64,000 nt of DNA from Pholiota molesta (Eukaryota > Basidiomycota > Agaricomycetes > Agaricales > Strophariaceae): assembly GCA_014925825.1 (NCBI GenBank), contig JACGCK010000004.1:806001-870000 (forward strand). The letters are read 5' to 3'. The translations under genes and the position numbers were made by a program. Within the stretch, counting starts at the first letter, position 1. Each line of letters opens with the position of its first letter. Below the pieces are notes generated by a model that was not told the origin of the DNA, did no database searches, and worked only from the letters and a program-made list of their open reading frames with translations. Of the stretch, positions 12,497 through 23,900 are shown one piece after another.

Positions 12497-14129
12497 ATGT
12501 CGGAAACTACCACAGCAGCCTCTCCCACCCCAGCTGCTGCGCCTGCGCCTGCAGACCAGCCTGCGCCCACCACCGAGCAGGATTCTCCTCCTCCCCCCCA
12601 ACCTGGTGCCACCCCCCAGGCCGCGCCCGCTACGCCCTTTCCAGAGCCTACCCCTACTATCTCACAGTTCACACCTACACCAGAAGTCCTGCCCCCAGGT
12701 TATATAGAACCGGAATCCACACCAGCGCTGGAAGCAAGTATCCCAATTACTCCCGGTATTGTTGCCCCACTTGCCGTCCTAGAGCCGATCCCAACGCCAG
12801 TCGAAGCCCTACGATTGCCCGAACCAACAGTTACGAGCATTACAAATACAGATATGGCTGTAGAAAAGTCTCTAGTCAAAGTCGACTCTGCGTCTAAATC
12901 AGACACCAAAGAGGCGGTTTCTACTACTGAGCCAGCACCAGGTACTGCTGCAGAGGCGCAAGGTGGACGCGACGACGCTCCCGAGCCAGAGAGTCCTCTT
13001 ACCAAGAAATTCACTGAAAAAGAATGGACTGCACTGAAAGAATTCCGGGTAAATCTGGGTTTTTGAAATGGCGTTGTACAACAAGTTGAACATTTCCCTA
13101 GTCACAACTCCCAGACATATTTGCAGATGCCTATCCAAACAATGCGTCTGCTCGCGACACATCAATCAACATCTGGGGAGTCGATATTGACCCAAAGAAC
13201 CCCAAGGCAGATGCGCGCGTCAGCGTCATTCTTGTAAAATTCCTTCGTGCAAAGTCAGTTATAGATATTCTCTTATCTGACGACAATTCTAAAGCAACGC
13301 GTGCACGTGTAGTAACCTTCATGTTGCTCAAACTCGTGAAAAGTTTATTGGCACGTTACGATGGAGGGAATCATTCAATATGCCGGCAGCCCTCGAAGAG
13401 AATTTCCCACAAGACATCTTCAAGAACTTGGCACATATTTATGGTCTTGACAAAGGCGGACGCCCTGTTATGTAGGTCTATGACGTCATCGCGCTCGAAC
13501 CTACCTCAATTCGTGTCCCTGAACAGTTATAATATTTACGGTGGAAATCAAGATCTCAAGGCTGTCTTCGGCGATGTACAGAGATTCATTCGGTGGGTCA
13601 TTTACTCCATCACTATTGTTATGATTATATGTGTGATAGTTGGCGCGTCGCTTTTATGGAGAAGAGCGTAGCACAATTGAACTTTACTGACATTGACCAA
13701 ATGCTACAAATTCATGGTAATTATAATATCTTTCAACCAGAATTACTTGTGTTGCTCACAACTTAACAGACTACGAAGGCGTGAGTTTGACCAGCAGGGA
13801 CGCCAATTCGAAAGCCGCAGCCTCAGAAGCGACCAATATCTTCCAGAACCACTACCCCGAACTCCTTGTATGTCTTATCTAATTTTAATCCTCACGCTAC
13901 GAATACCAAACTTATTTATTATTCCATGCAGTACAAGAAATTTTTCATCAATGTTCCAACCATTCTAAACTGGATTTTCTGGGTTTTTAGGCCGCTGATC
14001 TCAGCCAACACTCTCGCGAAAATGTCTGTTGTCGGCACCGGGCATCACGCAATCAAGAAAGCACTCTCCGAATATATTGACGTCACATCCTTGCCAAAGC
14101 GTTATGGCGGCGACGCAGAGGCATTCTGA
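12497..14129 (+). CDS. SFH5: Sfh5-like Sec14/CRAL-TRIO phosphatidylinositol-transfer (haem-binding) protein
   Basis: The protein has a Pro/Ala-rich disordered N-terminus of about 150 residues followed by a CRAL-TRIO N lobe (SQLPDIFADAYP, FLRANNLHVAQTREKFIGTL, RWRESFN) and the Sec14 lipid-binding lobe (VIYNIYGGNQDLKAVFGDVQ, RFIRWRVAFMEKS, QMLQIHDYEGVSL, YKKFFINVPTILNW, ending RYGGDAEAF). YGGNQDLKAVFGDVQRF and HDYEGV mark the Sfh5 branch. Yeast Sfh5 is a haem protein whose ligands lie in its HDY motif, which is kept here. I chose the ATG at 12497 (context ACCACCATG); the longer frame upstream overlaps the transporter promoter and lacks support. Introns follow FR, LRA, PV, FIR, QIH and PELL; all phases fit and I saw no frameshift. 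Confidence 0.88.
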
Positions 14130-14541
14130 ACAATCTCGACATCAAGGCCGACTACTGTATCGGTGTTGAACACAGTCAATTCCACGACAATTCATGTATG
14201 ATCAGGATGGATGATCTTTGTATTTCTTTCTTTTTATAAGCACCTATTTCCCCTCGTATACAGTTCTTCGATTTGTTATCATTGCAGCCATGACCCCTCA
14301 TAATATACCCTTGGATTTCCATTTTGTTAATATGGTGGTAGTCGAGGAATGAAACGCAACTGCTTCCGATTGTTTGGATAGAGAAGTTAGCATAATAGAT
14401 GCTTATCTGATAAATCAACGGCAGTGGCTTTGAACTATACAGTTCGGCGGAAGATCCCGGACGGCTTCCCACGCATAGCTCGCAATTATCGTTGAGGCAC
14501 CTCACGTCGCACATCCGACCCATCCCCGTAATTTCCTCAAG

Positions 14542-15075
14542 ATGGTGCGTCTCGCTGCCGTTACAGGCCCCAAACGTGTGTACTGATAACCCATGATTCG
14601 TACAGACAAAACGCACCAAGAAAGTAGGAATCACCGGAAAGTACGGTACTGTGAGTCGAAAAACGCCGCGATCCAGACTTCCCAGCCAGGACTAAATGCT
14701 GCTATTTGGGCGATATAGCGTTACGGTGCCTCCCTGCGTAAGCAGGTCAAAAAGATGGAAATCTCCCAGCACGCCAGGTACACTTGCACTTTCTGCGGAA
14801 AGGTGGGTAGTTCTGCTTTGGGAAAGCTTGCAATCCGAGTTGACGATCGCCCGCGTAGCTTGTAGGACTCGGTGAAGAGGACTGCTGTCGGAATCTGGCA
14901 TTGCAGCGCGTGCAGGAAGACGATTGCAGGGGGTGCCTGGACTGTTTCCACAACGGCTGCTGCCACAGTCCGCAGGTGCGTCAAGCTGCTTTGATTTCGC
15001 CTTACGATTGCGTTGCTAATCTACATTCGAAATCATAGCACTGTGCGTCGGCTGCGTGAAATCACCGAGGCATAG
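14542..15075 (+). CDS. RPL43: 60S ribosomal protein L43 (eL43/L37a)
   Basis: Exons are 14542-14544 (ATG only), 14606-14650 ([15 protein letters not shown]), 14719-14802 ([21 protein letters not shown]), 14866-14975 ([18 protein letters not shown]) and 15039-15075 ([12 protein letters not shown], stop). The spliced length is 279 bases, giving 92 residues, exactly the family length. The two CxxC pairs of the zinc ribbon (CTFC and CSAC) are present. The protein sits in the large ribosomal subunit. Because no exon exceeds 110 bases the gene is nearly invisible as an open reading frame. All splice phases fit and no base is missing. Confidence 0.97.
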
Positions 15076-15577
15076 AGTTCTTGCGGTTTTCTTTTTTTCC
15101 CATTGCTTGCATCCTTTGTATGTTATGCCGCATGAATTCGATGATATAAACACCTAGGCAAAAATGCGACGACACCCTGCCCGTCCTAAAAGAGTCACTA
15201 TGCAATAGAATATGGATGGACGATACGACTTGCGCCCTGCGTCATCTTGGTTGCTCGTTGGCTTGGCTCTAGCCACTGTATGGTAAAGAAAGGCGGTTAT
15301 GTTTGCGTAGTGTTCTTGTTTGAACACTCGCATAAGTGATGCCTTACTTCATCGTGCATGGTTAGAACTGCAAATATTAATAAGTTGATTAACATTGACC
15401 TGGTTATCTTTGCTCGAAACTAGTAGAGTATAAGCAAGCATCGTGTCCTTCATTTACTGAGAGTGTAAGGCGACTTTTCGCAATGCCAACGCTATAGGTG
15501 TCCAGAAGTATTGGGTGATACATATCTTATACATAGGTCCTGATCAGGGCATGAAATATCGACGAAACTATAGGTAT
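15076..15577. other. Convergent intergenic region, RPL43 / PAF1
   Basis: About 500 bases lie between two 3' ends. I see no open frame, repeat or RNA gene. It should contain the two 3' UTRs. Confidence 0.5.
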
Positions 15578-17159
15578 CTATGATTCCGAAACAACGTCAA
15601 TAGATCCGATGGCAGGGTTTCCAGCGGTATCGTCCATCTCTCCATCGGCATCTCTCATCAAGTACATGGGATCCGTCACTTCCGCCAATGCCTCTTCACG
15701 CTCGTCCTCTCTTCCTTGCTCATCGGTGCGTGTAAAACTCTGATGATCTCCCATTTATCATCATATTGGTCATAGATCTAAGAACATATGAGAACCACGA
15801 AGGAAACATGCATGACTGTACAAAGCGCGCTCACATTGACTCGCTTCTTTTTTAGATGCATTTTACGTTCGATATTTTTGTAATATGCGCCCTTTTCGCG
15901 ACGTGGTTTGAGTTCCGCATCCAAATCGTCGACGTCAACCGGAGGATCGCCATCGGAAAGCACCAGCAAGAATTCATTGGGCACTTCCTGTTCGACCTTG
16001 ACCGTCTCGTAATCTCGAACGAAATGGAATGTTGTTTCCTGTCATTCTTCTGTGAATAATGCATCTCTGGGGGAAGGTATATGAACTTACCTCCTCGTTC
16101 TCAGGTACTTCGTATGGAGCTTGCCCGAAGCGAGTCTCCTTGAACGCAATAGCTGCATCGTCTGTTTCTGTGAGGTAGAAAGCAAGGAAGGAATCATGTT
16201 CGGTTTTCATTGGGCGTAGAATAGCGCAATCCAGGCGAGGATCATCAACCTGGCACCATGATCAAAATCATGAAAATAAAAGATATACGAAAGATCCACG
16301 CACATCAATAGGCCTATCTCCAGGCCTTTCTGAGAACCTGAACAAGTCGTATTGATTTGCCCAGATATCTGCGTCGGGAAGGATTGGATATGATTCGACC
16401 GCGGTGACATTGGGTTTGTTCGGGTGTTGCAGCGTTTCGAGAGAGAAATTTCGTTGCATGAGATGAAGGAGTTTTCGATATCGCGCAGTTGCGCGTTTCT
16501 GGAGACGTCAATTGGCGCCGACACGACGTGCTTCCTATACGGGGACATATAAGCCAATGCATGCGTTATATATATAAACAATTGACGCACTGTTCCGCCA
16601 TTCCTGAGCGCTGAACGCCCTCTCTGCTAATGTACTCTGTTTTCCTTAGCCAAGTGACATTGCCAAGTGGTGTCGATGCATGACTGCTTGAGCCTGCCTG
16701 GCTGATTCCGCTTGTCGCATAGGCGCCGGTTGATGATGAAGGGTCCAAAAGTAGAGCAGCATCCCTGGGATCAAGTTGTGGGAGATTATGAAGGTCGGGA
16801 TTTAGACCTTGGGGGCAAGTCCAGTTCAGTATGTCATCTGAGATGAAAAGTATGTAACACAGACTTGATTCGTCTCCGTTTTCCTCCCACAGCATTCCCA
16901 TTTTCCCAAATCCAAAGGCATACCACATTCAGCATCAACAATCATAGGAAGCGGTGTTTCGTTTGCTATCCATTGAGAAATTCAGGGCGCGCATAGCGCA
17001 TAGGGTTTGTTGGAATTGTGAGGAGTTTCGGAGGGCATGGCGGCGCAGGGAGGGGATTTGAATATCGGACGCGTACTAGTAGGTCAAGCTTTGAGCTACG
17101 AGTAGATTAGGAATGTGTATATCTGGAAAACGAAAGTTTCACCTTTTCTTCGAACTCAT
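15578..17159 (-). CDS. PAF1: Paf1, subunit of the Paf1 transcription elongation complex
   Basis: The start exon MSSKK(S) at 17143-17159 joins SKLDLLVRVRYSNPLPAPPC, followed by PPKLLTIPTNPMRYARPEFL, TPLPMIVDAECGMPLDLGKW, LNPDLHNLPQLDPRDAALLL, TWLRKTEYISREG, HPNKPNVTAVESYPILPDAD, HDSFLAFYLTETDD and DPMYLMRDADGEMDD near the stop at 15578. This is the whole Paf1 family profile. Paf1 links RNA polymerase II elongation to histone H2B ubiquitylation and H3 methylation in the nucleus. The frame is broken four times, each by one missing base: at about 16968-16971 (EFLNGIANE), 16892-16893 (KWECLWEENGD), 16449-16451 (CNENFSLETL) and 15734-15737 (IIRVFTRTDEQ). Each fits shortening of a run of identical bases, so the gene is probably intact in the organism, but four hits in 1.6 kb also allow a young pseudogene. 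Confidence 0.88.
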
Positions 17160-17371
17160 TGTATAGTTGACGATAATGTAGACCGGTCACGGTTCTACTT
17201 ACCGTCACCGGCGTCTGTCGCAAAGCTGTCGCACAACAACACACAACAAAGCTTCCATTGGGCAGCTGAGGTTTTTGGTTGCTCGATACAGCTGAAAAAA
17301 TGTACTACAGATTTATAAATACAAGGGCCTCGTGCGTAGGAGAATACAATGGTATAAGGAGGCAATATATT

Positions 17372-20300
17372 CTATGTCGCTCGTAGGACCATATCTTCCA
17401 AGCTAATGGCCTTGAATTCTTCGCGTTCTACGTGTGGACTATCGGTCTTTGGGGCCCATACAGCATCGTCCAAAATATAGACCAACAGGCCTTTCCTTCC
17501 ATCGGCCGTCCTACTCACTCTGAAGAGTGGCATCCTTGATATTTCGTGAGCTTTGCCAGTAGGGATGAACAACAGATTGTGCGAAGCCGCATATTCCTCC
17601 ACGATGGATCGGAAGGTAATTTCGTGCGTTCGTGCTGATGGTCTTGCGACTTTCTCCGTTTCCTTGGCTGCGCGAGTGGGTGAGCTAGGAGCTGATATTT
17701 CGCCGAGGAAATCTGGTTTCTCTAATTTCGTGGGCGCATCCGGTCCAAATTCAATCGCCTTGTTCATAAGCTGTAATCCCCGCGTGAATCCACGATTGAC
17801 GCCTGACAACTGCGAACAGATTCTGGGAAAGTGTCTTTCCAAAATGAATACCACTGCGCTACTTCTTCGAAACTGACTCGGGGTTGTATCAGCCAGATAT
17901 GGAGGACGTCCAACCACTTGGGGAAGAACTCGGTTTCCAAAATTTGTGCGAAGACGGAGGGGCGAATGATGTGGGACCAGGCAAGAACACTCTCAAGAGG
18001 TTTCATCTTTTGGTCCCGAGGGTTGATACGGAAGTCATTCCGTAGCGTCGCGCCAAGTTTGGGCACGACGTATTTCAGGAGCATAGAATCCCACTCGCCA
18101 GCGTCGAAAACTTCTTTCCAAGCGATCAAGTCTGCGGGGATTGGCTCTTCCACAGTCCAACTTCTAAGGAGGTTTTTGATCTTTCGTCTAGCGTCGCCTA
18201 CGACATCTTCCAACCTCAGACCGACATACGGCAACCAAGGGAAGACAATTGCTCGCAAGGAAACCTTTGCCTTCTTTGCGTTCCAATCCGCGACAGCTTT
18301 TTGGACTTTTGGAAGAACTAGTTGGTCAAGAATATTGTCGCGAATAAATGGTGGAAGGAAGGAAGACCATGCTTCATAGAACTTGATTGCAGGTTGAGGA
18401 TCTTCTGGAGACCAATCGTTGTTTATTGAGGTGCGGACTCTAGGAAGCCATACGTTCCATAGTAGACTTTCGAATGGAGTCATAGGGTTTTGCCTAAAAA
18501 CACGATGAGATCACTGAAGCCAAAACAATAAAGAAATATGAACTTACAGATCGTCTGGCCTTGATATTATGGTCTGAGTGCCATATATATCAATCTCTGT
18601 CTTTGGATGTGGTGGCTCATCATTGATTTTCAGTGCACGGCGCCATGATCTAAACGTCGAGAGGAAGCGTAATGGATCTTCTAACGGGTCCCAATTACCA
18701 GTCATTCGCCTCATTACAGGGGCCATAGCAGCAACTACAACTTCGTCAAGGCGATATTTGTCGTATTCTGAGGGATATTCGTGGATGAGCTTCCGGAATA
18801 AAGGTGAAAACGGTTCCAAAGAGACTTCATAAACAGAAGCAAGGTCTTTTGCCACGTTGTTGATATCGTTGGTAACGAGTTGTATTTGCTGAAGCCGGGC
18901 GATGAGTTCAGCTTCATCCTCCACCTTCTTGCGCAGTCGAGCGTCTTCTGAAATCACGAACTGCTTGCGTTCCCGCAATGCTTTCGCTTCCCTAGCAAGA
19001 CCATCGAGATCGCTTTTGCAGGCGTCGGCGATGAGTCGTATGTTATGGCGCACTTCCGGTATTCGGGTGGGATCATTGGATGGGGACCAGGTATTCAAGG
19101 AGATGTCTGCCAGCGACGAGACCTCTCGAGGCTAGAATATTTATCAAGTTAGTCCACGATCAAAAGAAAAGGCTGGAAATGACATACCACTGCACCAGTC
19201 GCATCGATAATTTGACCTAAGCCTGCAGCTACAGGTACCTCACCCGCTTCTTCCAGGATTTGTTCGTATGTCTTGTGCTCCGTTTTGGTTTTGACCTTCT
19301 TTGGACGCTTCCACGCATCAGACCGTTTCTCTTGTTGCTCCCTTGCTTTCTTTCGCTGTTTCTTGACTTTCTCGTCTTCGTCATCGCTCACGCCTCTCCT
19401 CGGCGTTTAGCTTCCAATTTGGATTGGGCAGTCTTCTCCTTAAAGCCTTTGAAGGCGATGCCCATCTTTTGTGGCCGAAGTTTGCTCTCGATGGGAACTA
19501 CAATTCCTTCGCCGGTAGCTCCTAGACCGGATCCAGCTTGCCAGCCCATCTTTGCGAGCATACGAGCTCCAAATGAATTCGAAATTTTGCTGAAATGTGC
19601 AACCTCCTCGGCTGGTAAAGCGACATTGGGTGGTGGCTTGGCAGCGCGAACGAAGCTCTGACTTTTGCTAGCAAATGCAGTGGGAGTATCGCGTGATGGA
19701 GACGGTTTGGTGGAGGGCGGCTCCTCCCATTCCATAGTTTCAGCCGTAGTCCGAGGTCCTATTCCACGTCTCTGAGAGCCTATCCCACCCTTGGGCATTG
19801 CAGAAAACAGTGGAGTTGCTTCAGAATTCCATGAACCAAGGCCTCCACCGCTGGAGAATGACGGAGTCCCTGTGGCCTGAGCATTGCTTGACCCAATTCC
19901 ACCAAGACGCGGTTTCAGCGGCTGTTCGTCCTCGTCCTCTATACGTACTCGAGGAGACGGAGGCCTGGATGGTTCAGATTCGTCAGAATATTCTGCATCC
20001 TCTCGAGTTTCATCCTCGCCTTCAGATCCGCCAGCCTCACCGTCATCGCCTCTGCGTCACCAGAATCCGAACTTGATTTATTTGCCACCATTTCATCTAC
20101 TGCCATCGGTTCGTCCAATTTGACTGGTTTGTCGCCCGTGACAAATGCAGGTGCTTTTGTCCAGTCATTTCTTCTGGGGTGGGATCGGGATGCAGGTTTT
20201 TGGCCGTCATCGTCATCACTGTCCTCTGCGAATATGCCATAGAGGGCGTCCTCTTTCCCGTTCCTTCGTCTTCGCTTGTTTCCATACGGGTTCTCAAAAA

Positions 20301-20414
20301 GTGCTCGTTCCTCTCGCGCGTCTGGATCATTGTCGACGTCAAAGTCAGGGTCATCAGAATCGTCATAGAATCTGAGTCGTCTCCGTCATCGAGCATACGT
20401 TTGCGTCTTGCCAT
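17372..20414 (-). CDS. TFIP11: TFIP11/Ntr1-type G-patch spliceosome-disassembly factor
   Basis: The order is an acidic N-terminus (MARRKRMLDDGDDSD..), a G-patch (SFGARMLAKMGWQAGSGLGA, then GEGIVVPIESKLRP), a Lys/Glu-rich linker (KKVKTKTEHKTYEQILEEAG), and the long GCFC/TFP11 helical domain (RHNIRLIADACKSDLDGLAR, RSWRRALKINDEPPHPKTE, WLPRVRTSINNDWSPEDPQP, FEEVAQWYSFWKDTFPESVR), ending with LFIPTGKAHEISRMPLFRVS. TFIP11/Ntr1 activates the helicase Prp43/DHX15 to release the intron lariat spliceosome, so the site of action is the nucleus. Two frameshifts are visible, at about 20366 (a missing T after GATTC in the acidic start) and at about 17810-17813 (VRQLSGVNRGF). Both look like shortened base runs. 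The gene is tandem with PAF1, whose start is about 210 bp downstream of this stop. Confidence 0.9.
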
Positions 20415-20973
20415 GTGGAAGTGGGAGGTGGAGATTGAGTCAAGACAGACGGTCATGCGGTGGAAATCGCCATCACCTGACTCATCAAGAAGTCGCCGAA
20501 TTTGGAGAGTCATGCCGCTGCGCGTCGCTCTTGTACAGCTTGTACCCTACCCAACCCTACCCCAACTTGACCTCAACAATGCTATACTATGTTCCAAATG
20601 TTTAAGAAAGGCTTCAATTCTCAGAACATGCCCCGCAGCAGGTATCTTAGATCTCTTATCTCAATAGATGGACTTCAAATGCAGCTACAACGAGAATATT
20701 GTTCTCTGCTTTCGGAGCCTGGAGGCGTCGGCCGCCAATTGCGTTCTATAAAAATTATGTAACACGATGGCATAGCGAAATGAGAATGTTCTTCATTGTG
20801 TTATATCAAGTACTGGGGAATTTTCTATGTGCCACAGGAATCTATGAATCTGAGAACCGGAATGAAAACGGAAAGCGACAGTGACTACTCAAAGCGAAAG
20901 ATGATAGTATGCAGGGTATTTTACATGGAACAACTAATTATTATGGATACAGGTTTGAGAGGTATGGAAAATT
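20415..20973. other. Intergenic region, TFIP11 / ACC1
   Basis: This is 559 bases between the TFIP11 start and the ACC1 stop. It should hold the TFIP11 promoter and the ACC1 3' UTR. I see no gene or clear repeat. Confidence 0.5.
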
Positions 20974-23900
20974 CTAGGCTTGGGTATTCGCGTAGGAAGG
21001 GGGCGCTTCGATACGGAAGAGTCAGTTACAAATTCATTCAACAATAATATAAAAATTACCAGCTGGACGTGCACCACTTTTGAGAGCAGCTGCGATGGTT
21101 GCTCGTTCTTCGTCGGAGAAGCTATCGGCGAGACGAAGGAATCCGTCCATGGCAGCTTTGCGATCTTCCTTGGTCAGTTGGATCATTTGACGCAGGAGAT
21201 GATCAGCTTTGAGTTGGGCAAGCGTTGACGACAGGTCCAACTTTTCGAGAGATTCTGCAACTTGACGATATTCCGTTGTGGGTTCGAGAGCTGCCAAAGA
21301 GTTGAGCAAACGCGAACGATATTCGTAATTGGCTTCAGGAGTGGCCTCTGCAATCTGAGATAGTGCAGAAGACCGAGCGACGCGGGCGCGAACAGCCCAA
21401 TAGAAGTGACGTCTGGCGTTCTTCCACACAGTAGGTTTCGCACAACCCTTAGCTTCCATACGTCCAGTACGACTACAAACAATTAGTATTAGAAGACATT
21501 TGGCAAATTATTACGCTTACTCGTGGAGGTCCGCATATAAAAGAGCGATCTGCTTGTAGGTGGGTTGCAAAAGTTTTTCACGCTCAGCCAACGCCGCAGA
21601 AGCAGTACTGCGTTCCTCGGGCGTCTTGGAAGCATCTTTACTATCGCGCTTCAAGGATGCGTAAGTTGAATCCAATCGCTCCATCAGTGTTAAAATCTTG
21701 TCGCGGCGCATCTTGATCTCGACAATACCCTCGGGCTCGAGAACACCAGCGCGGGCATCGACGTCTGCATACATTTCCATCTGCTCCTTGTTGATGGTAG
21801 GATCAAGAACGACCCATGCACCTCCACGAAGTTCACCATTGGGCACGATATAGACGAAGACAGGTTGCTTGTAGCTCGATAAACCGTCCACAATCTTGGA
21901 TCCTTGCTTGAGAATCTCGTCGTACATGTCTTGTTGTCCTCCCGAGAAACCACGCCAGTTGGCGAAGATGATCAATGGTAGACCTTCACGATTGAAATCA
22001 AAGATAGCCTGCGCGGTCTTGTAGGCAGAGTTGGGATACCATACTTGGCCGGCCTCCATAATCGTTGCTCGAACGACGAAGGGTTAGCGGGATCAGCGGG
22101 AACGACACGCTCGATGGTGCGAGTTTCAACAGCAATAACACCCATGGGAATACCGCCGAGGCGAGCGCGGCCGACGACGACAGTCTGAGCCCAACCGCTC
22201 AAAGTCTCTTGGAAAGAGCCTTGATCGAAGAACCCGCTGAGATACTCGGATGAAGTCTCGTCGACCTTGCCTTCGATGAACCAGCGGGGATCATAAGCGC
22301 CCTTAGGGGGCACGTAACCGATATCACGATCCCAAGTATCAGAAGTGGGGCGGACAGGAAGAGGGCCGTTCTTGATTTCCGGAACGTAAGATAACCATTC
22401 CAGGATGCTCGTAGCTCCCTGGAGATCGCTGCTAGCAGTCAGATGAGACACGCCGTTCTTGAACATGATCTGAGTACCGCCAAGCTGAAGGTTGGAAGTA
22501 TAGACTTCCCTTCCAAGAACTTTGTTCAGCGCTGGGGCACCAGTCAAGATGATGGGTTGGCCTTCGACTTGAACGGCACGCTCTCCTAGCCGGACGAGGT
22601 AAGCGCCAATTCCAACGGAGCGGGCCGTGACAAGAGTGATAGTGAAGATATCGTCATATGCCCTGGAAGTCTCTCCAGCGATAAGGCCGGATCCCTTCAA
22701 ACATTCGACACCGAGGCCGTCTTGTAGGCCAATAACATCGGTAATCTTGAAACGACGCTCCCCGTTTTCTTCAATTTCCACAGTCCTGACAGAATCGGGA
22801 CCCTTCTCCTTGAGCTTGAGGTTGTTCTCTGGTGTGAGGTAGAGATAGTTGACCCCCTTTTCAGGGCGAGCGTCATCGTTCCAGGCGGCGGAGAACAGAG
22901 GGAGAGCCTCTTCAGCCAATCCAATACGGGCGCCTGAGTTGGCGGAAAGATATATGCGTGGTAATCCGAGATCACGAGCGTATTGAGTGACGAGGAAGAA
23001 GAATTGATCCTCAGCAGGTCCGAAGGAACCAATCTTGTAGGTGATATCGTTGGCAACGACGACAACCTTGCGGCCTTGAGGAATTCGGGCGTTTTCAATG
23101 TAAAGATCCAGCCCACCATACCACAAGTGTTATTGCCTTGGGCTCTGTCAACCTCTGCCAGCTTGTCATATTCATCGAGAACAAGCTCCTTGTACTCCAA
23201 GAAAACCTTGGGAGCGACCAAAGAAGGATCGGTCTTGCGTGCTTTGAGCCAAACATTGTGAAGAGCCTTGGAGAAGAGATCAGGGAAGTCGTAGACATAG
23301 GTAGTGCCAATAAGGTGAGCTTGGTAGCGCTTAGGCTGCAGCGATTCCTTCGTAGGGTAGGCCTGGTGAACGGGTTGCAAGTGTAGTGGGCCTTTCTCTC
23401 CAATGGACTTGAGAATGGTGGTTCCCTTGTCGGTAGTAATCTCCTGGTATCCACGGAAGTTGACGACGAAGCCAGACACGTTCTCGATGATGCAGCGGAT
23501 GGGTGTAACATTGCCCTCACTGTCTTCGAGAGCGATGCGAATTTCAGAACCGGTAACGTGCAGACGCCATAGCCGTTTGCCATGACGTTCGATGAATCCA
23601 GAAATGGCTGCAAGAACGTCCTCGTATTCGACAGCGAGATTGTAGACGAAGTTCATGAAGATGTGGTTGCAATCCGCATTGCGATGCTCCGCGCTGACGA
23701 TTTCGAGAGCATCGAGAATGCTTGTCACCAAGCGATCGGTCTCTGAAACAAGATATTCCGCGGTACTCATAGTACCACGTAGTCGGCCTGGGCGAACGAG
23801 AGCACGGATGAAGAACCGGTTGTCGAGTTGATTCTCGCGTGCGATGGCATGGTAAATGTGAATTTGCTTGGCCTCGACGAAGCATGGCTTCAAGTTGTAG

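Noticed and set aside
14176..14634. 152-codon minus-strand frame with many Cys residues
   Set aside because: It overlaps the first exons and promoter of the well-supported RPL43 gene and has no family resemblance.
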